Part shown: positions 1 to 7,144 of the stretch, one piece after another
Numbering within the stretch: position 1 is the first letter of the stretch
Layout of the letters: each line of letters begins with the position of its first letter
Origin: JBLRWS01 sp047921075
GTDB taxonomy: Bacteria; Bacteroidota; Rhodothermia; Balneolales; Balneolaceae
Assembly (NCBI GenBank): GCA_047921075.1
Contig: JBLRWS010000030.1
Span: 1-32,187 of the forward strand
Direction: 5' to 3'
Length of the DNA: 32,187 bases
Program-made: the position numbers and the translations under genes
The notes under the pieces: generated by a model
The model's input: the letters and a program-made list of their open reading frames with translations, nothing else
The model's database searches: none
What the model was told of the DNA's origin: nothing

Positions 1-701
1 GCCATCTCATCCAGTGTAATGTTCCCTTCGTAATAGGCCCGGCCCACCACTACGCCCCATAGTGAGTGATTTTGAAGAGTGATCAGATCGTGCATCGTGG
101 AAACCCCTCCGGAAGCAATCCAGTTGAGTTTCGGGAAGCGATTTTGCAGGTCGCTGTACATCTCCACATTGGGTCCGCTCAGCATACCGTCGCGCGAAAT
201 ATCGGTACTGAGAACGGTTTGCAGTCCGGCTTCAATCATGGGAGCTACAAACGCTTCAATCGGTTCGTCGGATGTTTCGAGCCAGCCGCCGTAGGCCATT
301 TTGCCGTCCTTCAGGTCGAGCCCCAGAATCATCTGATCCGGATAATCACGAATCGCCTGCTGCCACGCATCCGGCTTCTTTACGGCCATGGAGGAGCAGA
401 TTACGCCACTCAGGCCGGCGCTCAGAAGGGTATCAATATCTTTGCGGGAGCGCACCCCACCACCGGTTTGTATGGACAGGCCAAACTCATCGATCATGGT
501 TCGTATGATCGGCAGATTGGTAAAGGTTCCGCTTTTTGCGCCGTTCAGATCCACCACATGAATATGATGGAAGCCGGCCGCAGCAAATTTTTCTGCCTCC
601 TGAAGCGGATCGTGGTTGTAGATGGTGCGCTTGTCGTAGTCGCCCTTTTGCAGACGCACGACCTGTCCGTCAAGCAGGTCAATGGCAGGGATGATGTTCA
701 T
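1..701 (-). CDS. hisA: HisA, ProFAR isomerase (partial, runs off left edge)
   Basis: Isomerises ProFAR to PRFAR, the fourth step of histidine synthesis, in the cytoplasm. The minus-strand frame opens with MNIIPAIDLLDGQVVRL, whose Asp8 is the first catalytic Asp of the (beta/alpha)8 family. It continues through GFHHIHVVDLNGA, IQTGGGVRS and STDISRDGM (second catalytic Asp) and leaves the window at VVVGRAYYEGNITLDEM. About 233 codons are visible, against about 240 for the family, so only the last few residues are missing. The ATG at 699-701 is chosen because the conserved barrel strand begins there; no Shine-Dalgarno is evident. It lies 137 bp after hisH. hisF and hisI are expected just beyond the left edge, from the usual gene order. 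Confidence 0.96.
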   Translation of the reverse strand, partial: MNIIPAIDLLDGQVVRLQKGDYDKRTIYNHDPLQEAEKFAAAGFHHIHVVDLNGAKSGTFTNLPIIRTMIDEFGLSIQTGGGVRSRKDIDTLLSAGLSGVICSSMAVKKPDAWQQAIRDYPDQMILGLDLKDGKMAYGGWLETSDEPIEAFVAPMIEAGLQTVLSTDISRDGMLSGPNVEMYSDLQNRFPKLNWIASGGVSTMHDLITLQNHSLWGVVVGRAYYEGNITLDEM

Positions 702-838
702 GGGTGTAATTGTGTGTATGTAAAAGGAGAGAAGATATGGATTTGAATCGACTCGTTTGCCACTTTTCGGATTGAATGTTGCGGCTTTTGTATGCGTAAA
801 AACCCCACGGTAGGATGTGATGGTCTTCTAACCGTTAG

Positions 839-1444
839 CTATTGAGTTTTTCCGTTTTTCACCATGTCCAGAAAGTTCTGAAGCAGAAGGGAACCAACCG
901 AACCTGACTTTTCAGGATGGAATTGAACGCCCATGTAATTCTCTTTGGCTACCACCGCAGCAAAGTCGTTAATGTATTGACAGCTTGCCAGCGTATGGTC
1001 GTTTGTTGGCGCATAATAGCCGTGCACGTAGTAGAGAAACTGCTGGTTGTCAATACCCGTAATGAGCGGGTGTGTTTGGAGAGATTTAAATTTGTTCCAG
1101 CCCATATGCGGAACTTTTGCGAGGGAGGAGTCAAACTTTTTAAGCCGACCGGGGATGATGCCCAGCGCCTTACAATTTCCTTCTTCCGAAGAGTCGAACA
1201 ACAGCTGCATTCCGAGGCAGATTCCCAGCACCGGTTTCTTGGTGTTTTTGAGCCATATATCCAGGTCGCGCGAGCGTAAATCGTCCATTGCCGCTGACGC
1301 ATGGCCAACTCCCGGAAAAATGATGCCGTCTGCGTTTTCCAGCTCAACCGGATCGTCCGAAATAAAATACGCTGCCCCAAGCCGGTCCAGTGCGTTTGCT
1401 ACCGATGCGAGGTTACCGGCCTGATATTTGATGATTCCAATCAT
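839..1444 (-). CDS. hisH: HisH, glutamine amidotransferase subunit of IGP synthase
   Basis: Class I glutamine amidotransferase that hydrolyses glutamine and feeds ammonia to HisF in imidazole glycerol phosphate synthase. The 201-residue protein has the nucleophile Cys76 in GICLGMQLLF and the His176/Glu178 pair in VQFHPEKSG, completing the catalytic triad. The oxyanion-strand motif appears as PGVG near residue 45. Length is normal for the family. The ATG at 1444 gives MIGIIKYQAGNL, the expected N-terminus. It is the fifth gene of the minus-strand his operon, 83 bp after hisB, and that spacer holds a compound palindrome. Its partner HisF is not in the window. Confidence 0.97.
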   Translation of the reverse strand: MIGIIKYQAGNLASVANALDRLGAAYFISDDPVELENADGIIFPGVGHASAAMDDLRSRDLDIWLKNTKKPVLGICLGMQLLFDSSEEGNCKALGIIPGRLKKFDSSLAKVPHMGWNKFKSLQTHPLITGIDNQQFLYYVHGYYAPTNDHTLASCQYINDFAAVVAKENYMGVQFHPEKSGSVGSLLLQNFLDMVKNGKTQ

Positions 1445-1450
1445 ATTGGG

Positions 1451-1528
1451 AGTGAAAACGCAAAAGTGAAAAGTCTCCCCTTGAGGGGAGGGGTGTTCCT
1501 TTTGCCTTCTGCGTTTTGCGTTTTCACT
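1451..1528. repeat. compound palindrome in the hisB-hisH spacer
   Basis: Arms AGTGAAAACGCAAAA (1451-1465) and TTTTGCGTTTTCACT (1514-1528) are exact reverse complements of 15 bp. Inside them sits a second hairpin, CTCCCC-TTGA-GGGGAG (1475-1490). The element fills the spacer and its right arm touches the last base of the hisB stop codon. It is transcribed with the operon, so it could fold in the mRNA. It looks like a dispersed intergenic palindrome; no T-run follows either stem, so it is not a standard terminator. Confidence 0.8.
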
Positions 1529-2415
1529 TATATAGTTCCTTTGGTTGATGGTAATACGCCTTGGGTGCGCTCGTTTCGGCTTACGGCAAACCGAAGCGCA
1601 CGGGCAAAGCTTTTAAACACCGATTCTATAATGTGGTGTTCATTTTTTCCGTCAGCCTTAACATGCAGGGTTGCCTTGGCGTTCATAGCCAGGGTGTAAT
1701 AAAAATGTTCTAACATCTCCGTGGGAAAATCGCCCACATATTCGCGCTGCAGTTCTACTTCCCATCTCAAATAAGGGCGGTTGCTCAGGTCAATCGCCAC
1801 GGTTGCCTGTGCTTCGTCCATCGGCAGTACAAAGCCGTAACGCTGAATCCCGGCTTTATCGGCCGATAACGCGTTGTGGATGGCTTGCCCGAGTGCAATG
1901 GCGGTATCTTCGATGGTGTGATGCTCATCGACGTCCAAATCGCCGTCGCAGCGTATGGTGAGGTCGACCATGCCGTGCCGCGCAATTTGATCGAGCATGT
2001 GGTCAAAGAAGCTCAGCCCGGTTTGTACATCGCTGATGCCGGTTCCATCCAAATTGATGGCCACCGTTAAGTCTGTCTCTTTGGTTGATCGCTTGACCTC
2101 CGCTTTTCGGCTTGGGAAGAGGATTTTACGCGCAAGCTCGCGCCAGTCATCCGCCTCTGCAGCCGCGGTATCCTGCACCAGAAATTGCAGCTTCTCTTTT
2201 TTGTTGATGGTGCCGCTGGCCGCATCTTCGTTAAACGCGGCAGATACAACCCCTTCGTTCTGCAGTAGCTTCTGTTGTTTATCACTGAGCCGGCTTAGAT
2301 CAATCATCAGTTTGATACCGTGATGTTGCAGATAGGCCATGGCCGTCAGCGCGCCGCCGGGCAGCAGGGAGCGGTCTTCTGATTGTAGTGCCTCAGGTTG
2401 AATGACAATGTTCAT
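1528..2415 (-). CDS. hisB: HisB, imidazoleglycerol-phosphate dehydratase with vestigial N-terminal region
   Basis: The C-terminal two thirds is a complete IGP dehydratase: FFDHMLDQIARHG, DEHHTIEDTAIALG, EHFYYTLA and NEHHIIESVFK supply the metal-binding His and Glu residues, and the protein ends in STKGTI. About 115 residues precede it. Parts of this stretch (LLPGGALTAMAYLQHHGIKLM, and WRELARKILF leading into RSTKET) align by eye with the HAD phosphatase half and linker of E. coli-type bifunctional HisB, but no DxD nucleophile motif is present. The start is placed at the ATG at 2415 (MNIVIQPEAL, 295 aa), 55 bp after hisC. An upstream in-frame start at 2499 would overlap hisC by 29 bp and adds an unremarkable sequence. 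Dehydratase function is secure; phosphatase function is not expected. Confidence 0.94.
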   Translation of the reverse strand: MNIVIQPEALQSEDRSLLPGGALTAMAYLQHHGIKLMIDLSRLSDKQQKLLQNEGVVSAAFNEDAASGTINKKEKLQFLVQDTAAAEADDWRELARKILFPSRKAEVKRSTKETDLTVAINLDGTGISDVQTGLSFFDHMLDQIARHGMVDLTIRCDGDLDVDEHHTIEDTAIALGQAIHNALSADKAGIQRYGFVLPMDEAQATVAIDLSNRPYLRWEVELQREYVGDFPTEMLEHFYYTLAMNAKATLHVKADGKNEHHIIESVFKSFARALRFAVSRNERTQGVLPSTKGTI

Positions 2416-2470
2416 GGTGGTGGCAGTCGGATGGTTAATGGTGGTTTCTGCAGGGCAGAACGTTTCCGGT

Positions 2471-3553
2471 TCAGGGAGAGGAGATCTGCTCCATCTCATC
2501 CAGAACGTTTTTCAGGGTTTTTAAAAACCGCACATTTTCGTCCGGCATGCCGACGGTTACCCGCAGGCAGTCGGTGCACAACGGTTCATTGCCCCGATAG
2601 CGCACAACGATATCTTTCTCGGCCAGACGCCGGTACACCTCTTCGGCGTTGTTGATTTTAAACAGCAGAAAATTGGCATTGGACGGATACACTGTCTCCA
2701 CCGCTTCGCTATGTGAGAGCTGCTCGGCTACGTAGGCGCGCTCGTCACGAATGGCGTTGATGTTGAATGTAAACAGCTCTTTGTTATCAAACGCTTTCAT
2801 GGCCGTATCAACGGTCAGCTTGTTGATGTTGTAGGGCGCTTTCACACGCAGCATGTAGCCAATTATGTCGGGATTGGCGATGGCTACACCGAGCCGGATA
2901 CCCGCCAGGCCGAACGCTTTGGAAAAGGTTTGCAGTACCACCAGATTGGGATATTGCTGCACCATTTGCGCCATCGACTCCTGCCGGCTAAAATCAATAT
3001 AGGCTTCATCAACCACCACAATACCCGGAAACGTGGCTGCCAGTTTCAATAAATCGGTTCGCTTCAGATCGTTGGCAGTAGGATTATTCGGCGAACAGAG
3101 AAACAGCAATTTGGTCTGATCATTAGCTTCGGCCAGAATCTCATCCGGCTTCAGTTGGAATTGTTCCGTCAACAGTACCTCTTGTACACCCACGTTGTTG
3201 ATCGTTGCCGCCACTTTGTACATGCCGTATGTAGGCGGGGTGATGAGGATCGAATCCCGGCCGGGCTCGCAGAAAATGCGCATCAGCAGATCGATCGGTT
3301 CATCGCTGCCCACACCCAGGAAAATATGTTCGAAATCAACACCCCGATAGTCGGCAATTTTTTCTCTCAGCTCGTCATGCGTGGGGGAGGGATAGCGGTG
3401 CAGCTGCAGTTTATTTTGTATGACAGACCCATAACTGTTCTCATTGGCATCGAGCAGAGTTCCACGGTCAAAGTCGTCCCGTGCACTGCGGTAAGGAGTC
3501 AGGTTTCGGATATTTTCTCGAACCAGAGCGTCTATGTTGAAGGGTTCGGGCAT
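2471..3553 (-). CDS. hisC: HisC, histidinol-phosphate aminotransferase
   Basis: PLP-dependent class I/II aminotransferase converting imidazole acetol phosphate and glutamate to histidinol phosphate. The 360-residue protein has LLDANENSYGS near residue 33 (substrate loop), SPNNPT at 154-159, VDEAYIDF with the cofactor Asp182, and TFSKAFGLAGIRLG with the Schiff-base Lys212. The C-terminal small domain ends in LRVTVGMPDENVRFL. Length and order of motifs are normal. The ATG at 3553 fits the family N-terminus. It lies between hisD and hisB in the operon; the upstream spacer contains a 100-N assembly gap, so the true distance to hisD is unknown. Confidence 0.97.
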   Translation of the reverse strand: MPEPFNIDALVRENIRNLTPYRSARDDFDRGTLLDANENSYGSVIQNKLQLHRYPSPTHDELREKIADYRGVDFEHIFLGVGSDEPIDLLMRIFCEPGRDSILITPPTYGMYKVAATINNVGVQEVLLTEQFQLKPDEILAEANDQTKLLFLCSPNNPTANDLKRTDLLKLAATFPGIVVVDEAYIDFSRQESMAQMVQQYPNLVVLQTFSKAFGLAGIRLGVAIANPDIIGYMLRVKAPYNINKLTVDTAMKAFDNKELFTFNINAIRDERAYVAEQLSHSEAVETVYPSNANFLLFKINNAEEVYRRLAEKDIVVRYRGNEPLCTDCLRVTVGMPDENVRFLKTLKNVLDEMEQISSP

Positions 3554-3572
3554 TGGGTTAGGTAATTAAAAA

Positions 3573-3672
3573 NNNNNNNNNNNNNNNNNNNNNNNNNNNN
3601 NNNNNNNNNNNNNNNNNNNNNNNNNNNNNNNNNNNNNNNNNNNNNNNNNNNNNNNNNNNNNNNNNNNNNNNN
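3573..3672. other. assembly gap (100 Ns)
   Basis: Exactly 100 Ns between hisD and hisC, the usual placeholder for a gap of unknown length. The stop codon of hisD lies inside or at its edge. The base run at its right edge, AGGGGAG (3673-3679), matches the half-site of the palindrome at 1475-1490, which suggests that a repeat broke the assembly here. Confidence 0.98.
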
Positions 3673-4977
3673 AGGGGAGTTCACTTCACCTGCCATTAAC
3701 TTATTGAGTCTAAGAGTGACCGCATTTTTATGTGCCTGAAGTTGTTCCAGCTCAGCAAGTATTTCTACCGTGGGACCCAGATTTCGGAGCCCATTTTCGG
3801 TGATTGTCTGCATGGTAATAAATTTCTGGAAACTGTGGAGCGATACACCGCTGTACATGCGCGCATAGCCGTAGGTAGGTAGTGTATGGTTGGTGCCCGA
3901 GGCGTAATCGCCCATGCTTTCGGGAGTCCACGACCCGATAAATACCGACCCCGCATTCATCACCTGTTCAGCCAGTTTTTCTGCATCTTCGGTTTGGATA
4001 ATCAGGTGCTCCGGGGCGTATCGGTTCGAAAAGTCCATGGCCTCTGCAGTGGTCGGCACGGTGATGATAAAGCTTTGGCTGAGCGCCTGTTCGGCAAACG
4101 CTTTTCGGGGCAGTTGGGCGAGCTGTTTTTCGGTTTCGCTGCGGATGGCATCGAGATCCGTATCTTCAGTTGCAACCAACACCACCTGGCTGTCGGCTCC
4201 GTGTTCCGCCTGCGAAAGTAAATCGGCAGCTACAAATTCGGGATCGGCCGAGCGGTCGGCAATCACCAGAACCTCGCTTGGTCCGGCCGGCATGTCGATG
4301 GCTACCATCGCTTCGCTGTTTTGCAGCAGCATTTTGGCGGCTGTTACGTACTGGTTTCCCGGCCCGAATATTTTGTCCACCTTCGGTACGGATTCTGTGC
4401 CGAACGCCATCGCGGCAATGGCCTGTGCACCGCCCGCTTTCAGGATGGCTGTAGCTCCAATCTTTTGAGCAACGTAGGCCACCGACTCGGGAATGTTTCC
4501 ATCTGCATCGGGCGGGGTTGCTACTACAATGGTTTTGCAGCCGGCAAGATGCGCCGGAATGCCCAGCATCATGGCGGTGGATGGAAGCGGTGCGGTGCCG
4601 CCGGGAATGTAGAGCCCTACGCGTTCGATCGGTTTGGCCACACGTTTGCACACCACTCCGTTCATGGTTTCCACGTCCAGTGCGGGCGACATCTGCTCGC
4701 GGTGAAATCGGTAGATATTCTGCATGGCCCGATCGAGCGCATCCGTAACCGCAGTGGATAGCGAAATCTCTATATCATTCGGGTTCACGACCAGAGGATC
4801 GGGCGCAACGCCGTCAAATTTCTTATTAAACGTCTGAACTCCCGAATCGCCATTGGCCTGCACCGCATCCAGAATAGGCTGTACCTGGCCAAAGACCGAG
4901 GCGAAATCCATTTTCGGCCGCCGTGTCAGGGCTTCGGTTTTTTCGGGGGTTAAGTTACTGTAGTTGTATTGTTTCAT
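3673..4977 (-). CDS. hisD: HisD, histidinol dehydrogenase (3' end in assembly gap)
   Basis: Zinc-dependent NAD+ enzyme that oxidises histidinol to histidine in two steps. All key residues are visible: zinc ligands Gln256 and His259 in SQAEHGADSQ, Asp357 in MGDYASGTNH and His416 in AHKNAVTLR, and the catalytic Glu323-His324 pair in YAPEHL. The visible 435 codons already equal the usual family length of about 430, so the stop must lie within a few codons inside the N run. The ATG at 4977 is chosen over an upstream in-frame start at 5106, because the extra 43 codons are a translation of the GAGTA-type repeat. It follows hisG by 134 bp. Confidence 0.96.
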
Positions 4978-4980
4978 AAT

Positions 4981-5106
4981 GAGGAGTATTGAGTATCGAG
5001 TACTGAGTAGCAGGTAGTGAGTAGCAAGTCGTGAGTAGCAGGTAGTGAGATAAGCTGGTCTCAATACTAGATACTCAATACTCACTACTAGATACTCAAT
5101 ACTCAC
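4981..5106. repeat. GAGTAnTGAGTA repeat block in the hisG-hisD spacer
   Basis: The spacer is almost entirely short degenerate units related to GAGTATTGAGTA. On its right half a 21-bp unit beginning TACTAG and ending CTCAC occurs twice in exact tandem (5065-5085 and 5086-5106). The left half (4981-5050) carries the same motif in the opposite orientation, so the block can fold as a long imperfect hairpin. It starts a few bases after the hisG stop codon and ends just before the hisD start. Related copies occur at 27431 and 32177. Confidence 0.85.
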
Positions 5107-5111
5107 TACTA

Positions 5112-5987
5112 TTATACAATCATCGATTCAATGGGCAGCATGACGATTCCGGTGGCTCCGGCTTCTTTCAGGTTTTCCATCACTTCCCAAAACGTGTCAA
5201 TTGGAACAACGGTGTGGATGGCTACCATTCCGTTATCGGCCAGTGGCATCACGGTCGGGCTTTTCAGCGAGGGGATTATCTCTTTGATCGTATCCACTGC
5301 TTCTTTCGGGGCGTTCATCATAATGTAGCGGCTTTCCGACGCTTTTTTATATCCCTCCATTCGGAGCAACATTTTCTCGATCAGCCTCTGTTTGCCTTCC
5401 GAAAGCGGCTTGTTTGTTTTAATCAGCTGCGTCTCGGAGTGGAAAATGGTTCCCACTTCTACCAGGCCGTTGGCTTTTAGCGTACCGCCGCTCGAGACAA
5501 GGTCTGTGATGGCGTCGGCAATTTCGAGGCGGGGGGCAATTTCTACGGAGCCGGAGAGGGTAATAATCTGCACGTCAACCCCTTTCTCCTCAAAAAATTT
5601 ACGAGTCAGAACCGGGTAGCTGGTGGCAATTTTTTTGCCGGCAAGGTCTTCAATATTGTGAGAACCGTTTTTGGGTACGGCAACCGAGAGGCGGCATACA
5701 CCATAGTCGAGTCCGCGCAGCACGGTAACGTCCACTTCATCTTCGGCTACGGTGTTTCCGCCCACAAAGCCGAGGTCGCAAACGCCATCCTCTACATATT
5801 CGGGAATATCATCATCGCGAATCAGCAGCAGCTCAACATCAAAATTGCGGCAAGAGACGAGCAAGCTGCGTTTGTAGTCGTCAAATTCAAGGCCAATGCC
5901 TTTCAGCAGGTCAATGGTTTTATCGGTAAGCCGTCCGCTTTTTTGAACGGCAATGCGTAAAGAGGTAGTCGAATCGAGAGTTCTCAT
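5112..5987 (-). CDS. hisG: HisG, ATP phosphoribosyltransferase (long form)
   Basis: First and rate-setting enzyme of histidine synthesis, condensing ATP and PRPP. The 291-residue protein is the long form: LRIAVQKSGRL at the start, CDLGFVGGNTVAED and the ATSYPVL region form the catalytic domains. A C-terminal stretch of about 75 residues (from about residue 215) ending in TGIVMLPIESMIV is the ACT-like regulatory domain that binds histidine. Long-form HisG works without HisZ, and no hisZ is seen. The ATG at 5987 gives MRTLDSTTSLRIAVQ. It is the first structural gene of the operon, 74 nt downstream of the stop of a His-rich leader reading frame, so it is likely controlled both by feedback and at the leader. 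Confidence 0.97.
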   Translation of the reverse strand: MRTLDSTTSLRIAVQKSGRLTDKTIDLLKGIGLEFDDYKRSLLVSCRNFDVELLLIRDDDIPEYVEDGVCDLGFVGGNTVAEDEVDVTVLRGLDYGVCRLSVAVPKNGSHNIEDLAGKKIATSYPVLTRKFFEEKGVDVQIITLSGSVEIAPRLEIADAITDLVSSGGTLKANGLVEVGTIFHSETQLIKTNKPLSEGKQRLIEKMLLRMEGYKKASESRYIMMNAPKEAVDTIKEIIPSLKSPTVMPLADNGMVAIHTVVPIDTFWEVMENLKEAGATGIVMLPIESMIV

Positions 5988-6061
5988 AGAATAAGTAGGT
6001 CGTAGTTTTCGTAAAAAGTTTGGGTAAAAAAGAGGGCAATGGTAGAGGAGTAAGCGAGTGC

Positions 6062-6154
6062 TTAGTGTGCAAAATGCCCGAAGCCATGATGATGGCGATG
6101 ATATGGAAAGCTATGGAGATGAATTTTTTGCACGCTCAAAGGTAGGGATTTCAT
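6062..6154 (-). CDS. hisL: candidate his operon leader peptide (8 His in 30 codons)
   Basis: A 30-codon frame with ATG at 6152-6154 and TAA at 6062-6064, directly upstream of hisG on the same strand. Its C-terminal part reads HSFPYHRHHHGFGHFAH; His occupies positions 12, 14, 19, 21, 22, 23, 27 and 30. Leader peptides rich in the end-product amino acid are the hallmark of ribosome-mediated attenuation, as in hisL of enterobacteria. GTGCAAAA (codons 8-10) and TTTTGCAC (codons 27-30) are complementary and flank the His cluster. GGGCA in codons 26-27 can pair with TGCCC at 6034-6038, which sits two bases before a run of six Ts (minus strand). That stem is only 5 bp, so a classical terminator is not proven. 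A decoded peptide of this composition at this site is hard to explain by chance. Confidence 0.75.
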   Translation of the reverse strand: MKSLPLSVQKIHLHSFPYHRHHHGFGHFAH

Positions 6155-6178
6155 CAACAGAATACCATCACCAAATAG

Positions 6179-6205
6179 AAAAACCCCGACAAGTGCCGGG
6201 GTTTT
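6179..6205. terminator. Rho-independent terminator between DUF4382 gene and his leader
   Basis: AAAACCCCG and CGGGGTTTT form a 9-bp stem around an 8-nt loop, with a T-run on either strand. It lies about 25 bp after the stop of the minus-strand DUF4382 lipoprotein gene and about 25 bp before the start of the his leader. It should therefore insulate the his operon from upstream transcription, so the his promoter must overlap or lie just downstream of it. Confidence 0.85.
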
Positions 6206-6230
6206 ATAAAAATGTGATATGCGGGTAAAC

Positions 6231-7124
6231 TTAGCTGTTATCGCCGTTATCACCATTATCGTCGTTATCGCCGTTGTCACCATCATCGTCGTTATCACCG
6301 TTGTCGCCATTATCACCATCAGCGGCATTCAGTGTAATGGGATCGAGGAAGGTGGTGTCGGGTGCGGTAACCTGAATATTTGGAATGACCACACTGTTGA
6401 ACTCCTCTTCATTCGGCAATACACTGAGCTGGTAGGTGCCGGTCTGGAGGCCAATAATCAGGAATTCGCCCTCTTCGCTGGCACGGGTACCGGCAATGGT
6501 ATCCTCTTCAACAATGGCGTAAATCCACGGCTGTGCATCGGCCGGTTCAATGGTGCCGCCAATAGCTCCCGTTTCGGCAAGGTTTACGGCTCGGATAACC
6601 GGCTTCAGCAAAACGTTGCCGGAGTTGCCGGCTTCTACAATGGAGCGAGACGCATCAAAATCGAGTAGCAGGGTGTACGTACGCCCACCTTCAATTTCGG
6701 CATTAATATTCAGTTTTAGTCCCGATTGCTGTGCACTGGGTGTGGTAAGCGGCCGGGTCTCCCCATTTCGAACAAATTCGTTGTTGGGGCCAAGAACGAG
6801 CCGAAGCTGTGAGTAGGTGCCGGGCTCGAGTTGTTCTTCACCAAGAATATCGGTGTTGCCGTTGGTCAATTCCATCAGGTCTACCACCATCGGTTGGTCG
6901 TTGATGGTGATCCATCCGCTTTCACCCTCCTCAGCATCGGATGAGCGGTGAATACGAACTTCCTGTATGTCGATGAACACGTGCTCAAAGTCACCGGGCG
7001 CATCGGTCAGCAGCACATGCATGGTACCGAGTTCACCATCGGGTGAAACAGAGCTGTTGTCGCAGGCGGTAAACAGGAAAATGGGAAATAATATAAAAGC
7101 TATAGATTTAAAGAAGTATCTCAT
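6231..7124 (-). CDS. DUF4382 lipoprotein with Asp/Asn/Gly repeat tail
   Basis: Predicted envelope lipoprotein of 297 residues. The N-terminus MRYFFKSIAFILFPIFLFTAC is a lipoprotein signal with Cys21 as the modified residue. Residues about 33-185 match the DUF4382 pattern: a MHVLLTDAPGDFEHVFIDIQEVRIHR opening and a LEPGTYSQLRLVLGPNN core, then a second beta-rich domain (GGTIEPADAQPWIYAI to about residue 268). The last about 29 residues are a low-complexity run of DGDN/DNGD units, encoded by near-perfect 9-nt tandem repeats at 6234-6322. Such acidic tails could bind calcium, but this is inference. The function of DUF4382 proteins is not established. A terminator follows the stop. Confidence 0.88.
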   Translation of the reverse strand: MRYFFKSIAFILFPIFLFTACDNSSVSPDGELGTMHVLLTDAPGDFEHVFIDIQEVRIHRSSDAEEGESGWITINDQPMVVDLMELTNGNTDILGEEQLEPGTYSQLRLVLGPNNEFVRNGETRPLTTPSAQQSGLKLNINAEIEGGRTYTLLLDFDASRSIVEAGNSGNVLLKPVIRAVNLAETGAIGGTIEPADAQPWIYAIVEEDTIAGTRASEEGEFLIIGLQTGTYQLSVLPNEEEFNSVVIPNIQVTAPDTTFLDPITLNAADGDNGDNGDNDDDGDNGDNDDNGDNGDNS

Positions 7125-7144
7125 AATTTTATTCTTTTTTTACT

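Noticed and set aside
66..746. 226-codon plus-strand frame at the left edge
   Set aside because: It is antisense to hisA, whose conserved motifs fill the opposite strand.
5065..5106. CRISPR-like tandem repeats
   Set aside because: The 21-bp units abut without spacers and there are only two exact copies; no cas genes are present.
6026..6079. Classical intrinsic terminator in the his leader
   Set aside because: The best stem before the T-run is only 5 bp with a long loop, so no terminator feature is listed; it is discussed as a possibility only.
6062..6328. 88-codon version of the His-rich frame extending upstream
   Set aside because: The upstream part runs through the terminator hairpin and the antisense-frame repeat tail of the DUF4382 gene; only the 30-codon part from 6154 is credible.
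6219..6668. Plus-strand frame with a very hydrophobic Ile/Val start
   Set aside because: The hydrophobic run is the reverse complement of the DGDN repeat; the opposite strand is a clear DUF4382 lipoprotein.
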